A stretch of DNA of 64,000 nucleotides from DASYKT01 sp035995185 (GTDB lineage: Bacteria > Acidobacteriota > Blastocatellia > Pyrinomonadales > Pyrinomonadaceae). Position numbers and translations under genes: made by a program. The stretch lies in NCBI GenBank assembly GCA_035995185.1, contig DASYKT010000002.1:1-64000 (forward strand), given 5' to 3'. Below are positions 50,467-57,942 of the stretch, piece by piece (within the stretch, counting starts at the first letter, position 1; the number at the start of each line of letters is the position of its first letter). The notes below the pieces were generated by a model that worked only from the letters and a program-made list of their open reading frames with translations, was not told where the DNA came from and ran no database searches.

Positions 50467-51236
50467 TTAGATATGCCCGGATTTGTATTCGAGTTTATGG
50501 CGACACCCTGGGGATTACTTTTTTCCTCAAGATCTTTCTTAAAATTTTGGTACATGTCCTCGGCCATCTTATTGGGCACGGCGGTGTCGATGATGATGAT
50601 GCTGCCTTCTCTTTTCAGCTGCGTCAATTTCAATAATTCGAGCGTGCCCTGTTCCTTCTGTTTGTTGGTCGGATCCGTCTCTTCGTCAATTCCGCGGTCG
50701 ACCATCATTTTACCAACTTCTATCGCCGTGTTAATTCCGTTGAAGATGTTTCTTGCTTCTCTTTCCGTCTCCTGTTCCGTTTCCAGCCGGAAGAGAAACT
50801 GGCTGCCGTCCTGCGCAAAAGTGAGCTTTATCTTTTTGCTTTTCAGATCTTGCAGGAATTTAAACATTCCGCTTTCGCTAAGCGCGGCCGCCGCTGTTTT
50901 TACGATCTGTTGTATTTCCGCCGGCCCGCTAAATGTCGGGGCTTTTTCGACGATAAGTTTTCCGTCCGCTCCGAGCGTGCCCTCAAGGGTATATTGAAAC
51001 GGTGAATAAATATCATTCTTCGGTTCTTTACGCCAATCGACCAGCTTTTGCCAAAAATCCAGAAATGGCTTTTTATTGTAGACCCAATCGTTATTCGCCG
51101 CGTTTTTCGGTTTGCTCTCGGCCTGCTCCCCCTGCTCCGGCGTCTGTGCGGCGGCCATAAAAACGCTGCCCAGCAGCACCGCGCTTAAACACAGTGCAGT
51201 CTTTGCAGACAAAATTTTCTTAAGAGACCGGATCAT
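50463..51236 (-). CDS. Secreted protein, duplicated C-domain (copy B)
   Basis: A 257-residue protein with a signal peptide (residues 1-30). Residues 70-257 are homologous over their whole length to residues about 320-509 of the upstream gene product: shared blocks are 'KITFAQDGNQFL'-type, 'DPTNKQKEQGTLELLK' and the identical C-terminus 'NPQGVAINSNTN'. It overlaps both neighbours by four bases. It appears to be a secreted version of the upstream protein's periplasmic domain. I do not recognise a family. Confidence 0.6.
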   Translation of the reverse strand: MIRSLKKILSAKTALCLSAVLLGSVFMAAAQTPEQGEQAESKPKNAANNDWVYNKKPFLDFWQKLVDWRKEPKNDIYSPFQYTLEGTLGADGKLIVEKAPTFSGPAEIQQIVKTAAAALSESGMFKFLQDLKSKKIKLTFAQDGSQFLFRLETEQETEREARNIFNGINTAIEVGKMMVDRGIDEETDPTNKQKEQGTLELLKLTQLKREGSIIIIDTAVPNKMAEDMYQNFKKDLEEKSNPQGVAINSNTNPGISK

Positions 51237-52762
51237 TTAGCTATGCCTGAATTTGTATTCGAGTTTATGGCGACACCCTGGGGGTTACTTTTTTTTTCCT
51301 CCAGGTCCTTCTTATAAGTTTGATACATGTCCTCGGCAAACTTATTGGGGACCATCGTGTCGATGATAATTATATTACCTTCTCTTTTCAACTGGGCCAT
51401 TTTCATCAGCTCCAGCGTGGTCAGCTCTTTTTGTTTATTGACCGGATCGGCTTCTTCGTCGGCGCCGTTCTTGACGAGCGTTTTGCCAATTTCCAGCGCG
51501 ACATTTAGCCCGCTATACAAACTTTTGGCTTCCTTTTCCGTGCCCTGCGCGGTTTCGAGCCGGACAAGAAATTGATTTCCGTCCTGCGCAAAAGTGATCT
51601 TGACGGCCTTGCTTTGCAGATCATTAAGCAGCTTCATCATCCCGCTGTCGCTAAAAGATGCCACCGCCAATTTTATGATCTCTTCCATTTTCGGATCGCC
51701 TACAAAATTCGGCTTTCCATCAACGGTAAGCTTTCCTTCCTTATCTATCGTACCGGCAATGGAATATTGAAACTGCTGGTAAAAATTGTTCTGGCTGGCT
51801 TCGCGCCACTCGACCAGTTTGTCGCGGAAATCATAAAGCGGCACTTTATTATAAGAACCTTCCGGTAACGGGGCTGCCGGGGTTTTATTGGTATTTTGCG
51901 CGACCGCGTTGGTGTTTCCATTCGGCGGGGTGTTGATGCCCGGTATCGCCGTATTGGCGTTCGAATTCTTGGGCGCTTTCACCCTGGTACCGCCTCCCAT
52001 AAATGGCGGGGCCGGCCCGGTTGAAGTAATTACGGGGGGTTGTATCGCGCCGCCGGTGATGGAACCATTTCCAGGCAGCGATGGCGGCGCCGACAGATCG
52101 AGCGAAGGTGACGAACCCGTGCCGTTTACCGTCCCGAACACATTGGGGTCCGGGGTGGCCGCGGCATCCTCGGGCAGCCTGCCTTCCAATTCGTCGCGCA
52201 GCGTCCAGTAGCCTTCCGGATACGGGAAACTATCGGTGGTGACAAATGTTATTTCCCCCCCGTTCAAAGCGTCCGGGATCTGGGTCGGATCATAAGGCTG
52301 CTCGATCATATCGCGGGGCTGGTACAGGCTGGCGACGTACATAGTGTCGCAGAGGCGCTGGGTGAACTCCGTGGACTCGCAGCTTCTTTCGACCATGGTC
52401 GGAAGCTGCATCGCAACGGCGAATATGACCAGATGCAGCAATGCAGAGGCCGCAAAGACGCGCATAAAAAAGGGCATCTCTTTGGCGTTCGTGATTTCGT
52501 ATTCCTCAAAAAGACCGCCGCGGCGCATAAAACCGGACGCCTTCACCTGTCCCTGGTCCAGAACCGCTCCTTTAAGGCGCTCACGCGCGCTGGGCCCCGC
52601 CGAAGACGCCGAAGGCGGCGCGGTTTGGGATGGCTCTGCCTGCACGTTCTCAGCTGCCTGCATATTCACTGCGGTTGGTTGTTCGTCCGTGGAGTGAGTT
52701 TCCGAAGGCAGGGCTGATATTTCCGTTGCCGGCTCTCCCGCTTGTAAGTCTTTTTCTTCCAT
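51233..52762 (-). CDS. TonB-like single-pass protein, duplicated C-domain (copy A)
   Basis: A 509-residue protein. The cytoplasmic part (1-105) is acidic and Ala/Pro-rich. One membrane helix lies near 106-128 ('MRVFAASALLHLVIFAVAMQ'). A long Pro/Asn/Gly-rich linker (about 195-300) precedes a globular domain (about 310-509) that is duplicated in the next gene. The layout is that of TonB or TolA: inner-membrane anchor, linker across the periplasm, terminal domain. A role bridging the envelope is inferred from layout only. It heads a three-gene coupled operon. Confidence 0.6.
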   Translation of the reverse strand: MEEKDLQAGEPATEISALPSETHSTDEQPTAVNMQAAENVQAEPSQTAPPSASSAGPSARERLKGAVLDQGQVKASGFMRRGGLFEEYEITNAKEMPFFMRVFAASALLHLVIFAVAMQLPTMVERSCESTEFTQRLCDTMYVASLYQPRDMIEQPYDPTQIPDALNGGEITFVTTDSFPYPEGYWTLRDELEGRLPEDAAATPDPNVFGTVNGTGSSPSLDLSAPPSLPGNGSITGGAIQPPVITSTGPAPPFMGGGTRVKAPKNSNANTAIPGINTPPNGNTNAVAQNTNKTPAAPLPEGSYNKVPLYDFRDKLVEWREASQNNFYQQFQYSIAGTIDKEGKLTVDGKPNFVGDPKMEEIIKLAVASFSDSGMMKLLNDLQSKAVKITFAQDGNQFLVRLETAQGTEKEAKSLYSGLNVALEIGKTLVKNGADEEADPVNKQKELTTLELMKMAQLKREGNIIIIDTMVPNKFAEDMYQTYKKDLEEKKSNPQGVAINSNTNSGIAK

Positions 52763-52815
52763 ATCTACTGCAAAATCAGTGTTTAAACTCGACAGATCGT
52801 TAAAGCTTTCTGCCT

Positions 52816-52852
52816 GTTTAGACGTCTAAACTCTTCAAAACGTTGTGAAGAG
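52816..52852. promoter_or_regulatory. Two adjoining palindromes in a divergent promoter region
   Basis: GTTTAGACGTCTAAAC (52816-52831) is a perfect 16-bp palindrome. It adjoins CTCTTCA...TGAAGAG (52831-52852, 8-base centre). They sit between the TonB-like operon and the helicase N-half in a 209-bp divergent gap and are plausible repressor sites. Confidence 0.5.
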
Positions 52853-52992
52853 TAAACCTAAATACTACCATTTTTTAAACGCATTAGAAACCTCAAAGTT
52901 TCCGTTATTTTGCCCTTTTGCTGCCCGCCGCGCACCGCTATCCGTCAAAATCAATGTGACATTGAACCTCTTTGCCTTTAACATTTAGTAAT

Positions 52993-53925
52993 ATGCCAAG
53001 GGCCCCGAAAGAAAGAGATCGCGCCGGCAAGTCCAAAGGGCGGAAAAAAGGTTCCGGCGACGCCAAAACCCGTTCGGTCGATCAATTTATCAACCGTCGT
53101 AAGGAACGCCTGGCCAAGGGCGAACTTGCGCAAAAAACTGACGCTGCGCCGGCCGTGCCCTTAGCGCCCGGCGAATCGCAAAAACGCGCGCTGGATAAAC
53201 TCCTTTCCGGCATCGGCACCCCGGAGCCGCAGCCTTTTCAACCCGACGATTTTCAGCTCGAAGCGCTGGAAGCTATTGAAACCGAAGATGTTCTGGTTAC
53301 GGCGCCGACCGGCAGCGGCAAGACCTGGATCGCCCGGGAAGAGATCCGCCGGCTGCTGGCCGCGGGAAAGAAAGCCTGGTACACCACACCGCTCAAGGCC
53401 CTGACCAATTCCAAATACATCGAGTTTCAGCTGGAGTTTGGCGCGGATAATGTCGGCATCCTGACCGGCGACCGCAAGGAAAACGCGAATGCGCCGCTGA
53501 TTGTCGGCACTACCGAGATCTACCGCAACCAGCTTTTCGACGCGCTGCGCACCGGCGAAGCCGTCCGCACGGATTTTGTCATTCTCGACGAAGCTCATTA
53601 CCTGGCCGACGAAGAGCGCGGGCACGTCTGGGAAGAGGCGATCATCCTGACGCCGCCGCGCATCCGCCTTTTGCTGCTTTCCGCCACCATCGGAAACGCC
53701 GGCGAGTTTGCCAACTGGATCTCGGAAGTGCGCGGAATAAACGTACGCGTGGTGGCCCGGCCCGGCGCGCGGCCGGTGGAACTTCGCGCTGCTTATCTAA
53801 GCTCGGACCTGCAGCTGATGCCTTTGCTCGGCGAAGATAAAAAATTAAACGCGGAAGTCGATAGATTAACGAAGGAAGAAAAACAGCAGCGGCGCCAGAG
53901 ATTTTACCGGCCGCCGCGAAGATAA
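52993..53925 (+). CDS. DEAD/DEAH helicase, N-terminal half of split gene
   Basis: 310 residues. A basic tail (1-75) precedes the first RecA-like domain of a Ski2-like helicase: Q-like entry 'FQPDDFQLEALEAIETEDVL', Walker A 'TAPTGSGKTWIAREE', 'TTPLKALTNSKYIEF', motif II DEAH in 'VILDEAHYLADEERG', motif III 'LLLSATIGNAGEF'. The frame stops at 'RQRFYRPPRR', exactly in the interdomain linker; the second RecA domain is 4.0 kb downstream at 57943-59835. Alone it should bind ATP but lack motifs IV-VI. A TTG start at 52972 is also possible. The stop codon comes from a 9-bp terminal inverted repeat. Confidence 0.85.
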   Translation: MPRAPKERDRAGKSKGRKKGSGDAKTRSVDQFINRRKERLAKGELAQKTDAAPAVPLAPGESQKRALDKLLSGIGTPEPQPFQPDDFQLEALEAIETEDVLVTAPTGSGKTWIAREEIRRLLAAGKKAWYTTPLKALTNSKYIEFQLEFGADNVGILTGDRKENANAPLIVGTTEIYRNQLFDALRTGEAVRTDFVILDEAHYLADEERGHVWEEAIILTPPRIRLLLLSATIGNAGEFANWISEVRGINVRVVARPGARPVELRAAYLSSDLQLMPLLGEDKKLNAEVDRLTKEEKQQRRQRFYRPPRR

Positions 53926-53960
53926 ACATAATAATTAATTTTTTCTATTCGTGCTATTGT

Positions 53961-54213
53961 TAGTGGGTCAGCTTGAAACAATAATGTCCGCATAGCGGAC
54001 AAAGAAAATAGCCCAGGGCTTTAGCCCTGGGTACTGATCGATTTGAAATGCCAGTCCTGAAGGGGCGGCAGAAGCTTCTGCCGCCCCTTCAGGGCTGGGT
54101 CGTTTTGGAATTCATATACCCAGGGTGGCGTTTCGCTTCGCTCACTTATCCTGGGCTATTTTCTTTGTCCCCGTTGGGGACCTTTAAGGATAAATCTTCA
54201 AACTGACCCACTA
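53961..54213. repeat. 253-bp palindromic element
   Basis: The outer 17-base arms (TAGTGGGTCAG... and its complement) differ at one position. Inner arms carry CAAAGAAAATAGCCCAGG and its complement. The centre (54056-54093) is a perfect 38-bp palindrome. It contains no ORF and fills the gap between the helicase N-half and the next gene. The organisation is MITE-like; a clear target duplication is not visible. Confidence 0.8.
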
Positions 54214-54234
54214 CCTATTTGTGACATTCGTGGC

Positions 54235-55839
54235 CTATTTCAGTTTCTTTGTCGTAGGCTTCGTAAATCCATCCACCATTCTGGCTGAATTTTTCAGAGT
54301 GACAGCGAGGCCTTTTGCAGCTTCCTTGAGACCCAGTTTAAGCCCTTCGTAAAGATAGTCCTTGCCAAAGGCGCCGAAGGATTTTTCGTCTTTGATCGTC
54401 TTCTTCAAGTCGTTCGGATTTGAAGGAAGCTGAAGAGCGACGGTGTTCATCACACTTCCCAGTAACCCGAGTTGAATTTCGGATAGCGGAAGCAGATGTT
54501 TTTCTCTTTCACCGGCTTCATTAAAACGCTCGTCTCGCAGCATTTCCGCCAGGCCGCCCTCGATCCCGTTGATGGTTACCAGGTCCTGAATTATTTCCCG
54601 CGAGCGGCCGGTGCCGTGTGCCCGGTCGAGCGCGTCCGAGGTCTGCTTGCCGATCTTTACCATCAGGTCCCACGGGCAAGGGTGCGGCTCCGGAAGCAGC
54701 TCTTCTCTGAGAGGATAGCGATAGCGTTCTATCAGAAGATCCGTCAATATCAGACAATTCCGTCTGTTCACGGGGGCGAGCCATTTCACCATATTCTGAA
54801 AATATCGCTTGATCTGCTTATAATCCGCGGTCGGATTTCCAAAATTGTCATACAGGCCGTTTTTCCCATTTACAAAATCCATCGGGTTGTAGAGGGGATT
54901 GCCCTTTCCGTTCAGATTGATATTTATAAAATGATGCCAGGTAGAATCGCAGACGATCCTTCCCACCCGGGCCTGATCGCCGTCATAGGCCGTGATCCCG
55001 AGAAAGCACCGGGGTATGACCGGCGGTTTTAGCGCGTCGGTCAAAAACCTGCCGCCCGACACCGAGGTGGAAACTTTTACCGGCAGAGGCCTGTTTCCAT
55101 TCACATTCAAAGGATATTCGAGGAAATTTTTACCGTCGATCGCCATCGTTTGATTGACGACGGTCGGGATTAGGCATTCGCTTTCGTGGGGGTGGTCCGG
55201 CATTACATCGATCACGCCGACCGGGCTGCGCAGCACGGGATGAACGACAAAATTGGGTGAGGTCCCGGTGAAGTGCGGAAATATTTTCTGCGGGGTGTTG
55301 TCTGATTGGTCATGGAATTGGAACCCTACGTCCTTTCCGGGATAAACGATCGTGTCGAGCCTGGTCTCACTTCCCACGGGAATGGCGGACCATTCTCTCA
55401 TCCCTCGTACCCGGGGCAGATTCGAACACATGGCAAAACCGAGATTTTCATGATCGCCGGTCGCAAAAACACCTCCGCCGTCTTCCATAAATTGTGCGAT
55501 GACACGGCGCTCGGCATTCGATATGACAACTGCTCTTTCCGCGCCGAAAAGCCATAGCTGGTCGTAATTGGCACGCGTTACGGGCAGTGCCGCGGTGAAA
55601 AAGTTGAAATTGCCGGTGATCGTGGCGTTCGGATCGCCAAAACGGTCGGCGGTGGAAATGACATGAGGATTCCAGGCGGGTGTAGCGGCTATGATCGAGA
55701 GAAATTCCGTCAATCCGAAACCGTCATTGGGGTCATAGCTGAGGCCGTCGGTCACAACGAGGATCCGCTGGCCGCACAGTTGAGTTAACGCAACAACATC
55801 GAGTTGCCATTTGGCAATGGCTTGATTTAAATCCGGCAT
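54235..55839 (-). CDS. Hypothetical protein, ThuA/GATase-like N-domain
   Basis: A 534-residue protein with AAGGAG 9 bases before the ATG. Residues 20-220 have a glutamine-amidotransferase-like Rossmann pattern ('ILVVTDGLSYDPNDGFG', 'DQLWLFGAERAVVISNAERR', 'IAQFMEDGGGVFATGDHENL'), as in ThuA-like proteins, but without a confirmed catalytic triad. The remaining half is helical. There is no signal peptide. It lies inside the segment that interrupts the helicase gene. Confidence 0.55.
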   Translation of the reverse strand: MPDLNQAIAKWQLDVVALTQLCGQRILVVTDGLSYDPNDGFGLTEFLSIIAATPAWNPHVISTADRFGDPNATITGNFNFFTAALPVTRANYDQLWLFGAERAVVISNAERRVIAQFMEDGGGVFATGDHENLGFAMCSNLPRVRGMREWSAIPVGSETRLDTIVYPGKDVGFQFHDQSDNTPQKIFPHFTGTSPNFVVHPVLRSPVGVIDVMPDHPHESECLIPTVVNQTMAIDGKNFLEYPLNVNGNRPLPVKVSTSVSGGRFLTDALKPPVIPRCFLGITAYDGDQARVGRIVCDSTWHHFININLNGKGNPLYNPMDFVNGKNGLYDNFGNPTADYKQIKRYFQNMVKWLAPVNRRNCLILTDLLIERYRYPLREELLPEPHPCPWDLMVKIGKQTSDALDRAHGTGRSREIIQDLVTINGIEGGLAEMLRDERFNEAGEREKHLLPLSEIQLGLLGSVMNTVALQLPSNPNDLKKTIKDEKSFGAFGKDYLYEGLKLGLKEAAKGLAVTLKNSARMVDGFTKPTTKKLK

Positions 55840-56075
55840 AAAGTAATGCTCCTTAGTTTTTTAGATTGAAAACTAATTGATGGCCATGAGAGAGGCGCAA
55901 AAAGCCTGTGGACATGGGAGAACGGGGGAGAGCAGGGGGAGAAGCTCCCGCCCCAAAAACTTGTTTTCTACTTACTATGAGAAAAACCGACGAACATTAC
56001 AAAAAAACTTTGCGGTAACTGTAAAGAAGTGATTAGAACTCCCGGTGACATACAAATAAATCTTACCTCTTTTAA

Positions 56076-56099
56076 ATTGCCACTAGCTTTAGCTAGTGG
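56076..56099 (+). repeat. CCACTAGC-TTTA-GCTAGTGG palindrome
   Basis: The same 24-base unit as each arm of the element at 24167-24292, here as a single copy. Confidence 0.75.
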
Positions 56100-56153
56100 T
56101 TAGGGGGGATAAAAAATAATTGATAGATCTTTACAGCGGGCGCTCGGCGATGA

Positions 56154-56182
56154 GGTCAGAACCGGGAGCCGTAGCGCCCGGG
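56154..56182 (-). repeat. REP-like repeat, copy 6
   Basis: Reverse-orientation copy (GGTCAGAACCGGGAGC...GTAGCG). It is more diverged than copies 3-5. Confidence 0.55.
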
Positions 56183-56189
56183 TTTCTTT

Positions 56190-56257
56190 AAACTCCCCTC
56201 CTTACGCCATGCTATCGGGGAGGGGTGGCGCGCGCAGCGTGCCGGGGTGGTTCTCTC
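56190..56257 (+). repeat. CTCCCCTCC-type dispersed repeat
   Basis: The same start (AACTCCCCTCCTTAC) and end (GGGGTGGTTCTC) as 2552-2604, with a different middle stem (CGCGCGC type instead of the GCGGCTTTAGCCGC hairpin). Confidence 0.7.
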
Positions 56258-56283
56258 TTGTCAGTAGCGTCGAACATAAATAT

Positions 56284-56706
56284 CTATTCCGGGTTATTGG
56301 TCAGTATTTCCTGCGTCGCCGCGCTCTTTTGCATCAGGCGTTTGGCCATTTCCATCCCCAGTGCCTGCAGGCCGTTGGCCGGGCGCACCATTACTTCGAA
56401 ATCGATGATCTTTCCGTCGGCGCCGAGTTCGATCAGATCGATGCCGCGCAGGTTCAGATCGCCCACGCGCGCTTCAAATTCCAGCGCGAGATGATTGCCG
56501 GCGACAAGCTGGCGGATGTAGCCGAAATTCTGAAAGACTTCGGCGACGGTCATCAGTAAAATTATCGTCGCTTCTTTACCTTCTTTCGGTTTCCAGACAA
56601 AAGGCGAGTGAAATTTCACATCGTCCGCCATTATCTCTTCCAGAATTTCCGCGCTCGGGTTGGCGACGAAATCGTGCCAGCGCTCTAATGTTTCTTCTAC
56701 TTTCAT
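56284..56706 (-). CDS. SnoaL/NTF2-like protein
   Basis: A 140-residue cone-shaped NTF2-fold protein: 'TLERWHDFVANPSAEILEEI' start, 'DVKFHSPFVWKPKEG', and a conserved beta strand 'GDLNLRGIDLIELGADGKII'. Such proteins bind small hydrophobic ligands or act as isomerases. It is the last gene of a three-gene minus-strand operon with DECR-like reductase and a small protein, which suggests a shared acyl or lipid substrate. Confidence 0.75.
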   Translation of the reverse strand: MKVEETLERWHDFVANPSAEILEEIMADDVKFHSPFVWKPKEGKEATIILLMTVAEVFQNFGYIRQLVAGNHLALEFEARVGDLNLRGIDLIELGADGKIIDFEVMVRPANGLQALGMEMAKRLMQKSAATQEILTNNPE

Positions 56707-56739
56707 TTTTTTGTTTATCGTTTCAAATATTAATAAAGT

Positions 56740-57024
56740 CTATTCCGGAGCATCTTCGCTTTGTTGGGTGAGCGGTTTTTTGAAGATGTAAAGATGATCG
56801 GGATGCTCATATCCACCCAACTCTCCTCCAAAACGGCTGCGGGCTATTTGTAAGCCGACCAATTCATATCCTAATTCTCCGGCATAATTCAAGCCTTCTG
56901 CTAACGGCAATTCTTTCTCAATATCGATGACCCAATAACCCTCTTCTTCTTGAAAAAGACCTCCGCTTGTTTTTATCCAATGACAAAGGGCAATGTTATA
57001 TGTCCACTTTTTGAGCTCGCTCAT
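56740..57024 (-). CDS. Small DUF4177-like protein
   Basis: A 94-residue protein from ATG 57024 (AGGAG 5 bases upstream). The longer frame to 57063 overlaps the SDR gene. 'ELKKWTYNIALCHWIKTSGG', 'LNYAGELGYELVGLQIA' and the final 'HLYIFKKPL' resemble the DUF4177 layout of a short beta-alpha-beta fold. It is 8 bp after the reductase stop. The function is unknown. Confidence 0.6.
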   Translation of the reverse strand: MSELKKWTYNIALCHWIKTSGGLFQEEEGYWVIDIEKELPLAEGLNYAGELGYELVGLQIARSRFGGELGGYEHPDHLYIFKKPLTQQSEDAPE

Positions 57025-57032
57025 ACTAACTC

Positions 57033-57890
57033 CTACTTCTTCGGTTTCATCATGGCAAACCACGCCATCACCTGTTCGCGCGGAAGCTCGGTAAATAAAT
57101 TAAATTGCCCGGTGCTGGTCAGGCTCGCGCCGCCGTCGAGCGTGATCACTTCGCCGGTCAGGTACGAACTCAGATCGCTCAATAAAAAGACGGCCAGGTC
57201 GCAAAGCTCGCTGTGCTCGCCGACGCGCCGCAGCGGGATCAGGTCTACCATTTTCTTGCCGAATTCCGGGCTGGCCATCAGCCGCGACCACGCGCCCTCG
57301 GTCGGGAAAGGGCCGGGCGCGATGGCGTTCAAACGAATTCCGTAATAACCCCACTCCGCCGCGAGCGATTTGGTGAGCGAAGAAATTCCCGCTTTGGAAA
57401 CCGCCGACGGGATAAGGAACGCGCTGCCGTACTCGGCATAAACGGTCGTGATGGACATCACCACGCCTTTTGTTTTACGCTCGATCCAGCGGCGGCCGCA
57501 GGCCTGGGTCGTGTAAAAGCTGCCGTAAAGATTTGTTTTCACCACGGCGTCAAAACCGTTAGGCGTTAGCTGCTCGGTCGGCGCGAGAAAGTTTCCCGCG
57601 GCGTTGTTTACAAGTTTGGTAATGTCGCCCTGCCGGTTTTCCGCTTCACTGATACAGGCTTCGACGCTTTCCGCCTCGCGGATGTTGCACTGGATACCTT
57701 CAGCGGTGCCGCCCGCGTCACGGATATCTTTTACGGTACCGGTAAGCGGCTCTTCGCGGCGGCCATTGATGGTCACTTTAGCGCCCAGCGAGGCAAAGCG
57801 CATCGCCATCGCCCGCCCCAGCCCCGTACCGCCGCCGGTCACCAGTACGTGTTCGTCTTTTAAGATCTCTTTACTGAAAAGTTCCGCCAT
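57033..57890 (-). CDS. 2,4-dienoyl-CoA reductase-type SDR
   Basis: A 285-residue short-chain dehydrogenase. The NADP motif is 'VLVTGGGTGLGRAMAMRFAS', then 'LVNNAAGNFLAP'. The catalytic Tyr lies in 'ITTVYAEYGSAFLIPSAVSK' with the Lys at its end, spaced as in mitochondrial-type DECR rather than the classical YxxxK. 'SLAAEWGYYGIRLNAIAPGP' also matches that family. It likely reduces 2,4-dienoyl-CoA during unsaturated fatty-acid oxidation. It is first in its operon, inside the helicase-splitting insert. Confidence 0.85.
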   Translation of the reverse strand: MAELFSKEILKDEHVLVTGGGTGLGRAMAMRFASLGAKVTINGRREEPLTGTVKDIRDAGGTAEGIQCNIREAESVEACISEAENRQGDITKLVNNAAGNFLAPTEQLTPNGFDAVVKTNLYGSFYTTQACGRRWIERKTKGVVMSITTVYAEYGSAFLIPSAVSKAGISSLTKSLAAEWGYYGIRLNAIAPGPFPTEGAWSRLMASPEFGKKMVDLIPLRRVGEHSELCDLAVFLLSDLSSYLTGEVITLDGGASLTSTGQFNLFTELPREQVMAWFAMMKPKK

Positions 57891-57942
57891 TAGACCGCCC
57901 CCAAGCTTTTCTCTGTTATTATTTCTAAAGAGTTTATCTTAA

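Larger units (their letters stand above)
55840..56283. other. 444-bp gene-free, repeat-rich stretch
   Basis: It holds three dispersed repeats in a row: the CCACTAGC palindrome (56076-56099), a REP-like copy (56154-56182) and a CTCCCCTCC element (56190-56257). I see no ORF with coding character. The stacking suggests a tolerated insertion site within the 4-kb insert. Confidence 0.6.
53919..57940. mobile_element. Putative 4-kb insertion splitting the helicase gene
   Basis: The segment is bounded by AAGATAAAC (53919-53927) and its exact complement GTTTATCTT (57932-57940). These edges also supply the stop after the N-half and an in-frame stop before the C-half. Removing about 4,023 bp (53920-57942) joins both halves in frame. 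Inside are a 253-bp palindromic element, repeats, a 534-residue hypothetical protein and a three-gene operon, all minus strand. No transposase and no target duplication are visible, so the mechanism is unknown. Confidence 0.65.

Noticed and set aside
54235..57890. Helicase insert as an ordinary insertion sequence or prophage
   Set aside because: No transposase, integrase or phage gene and no clear target duplication; the inverted ends are only 9 bp.
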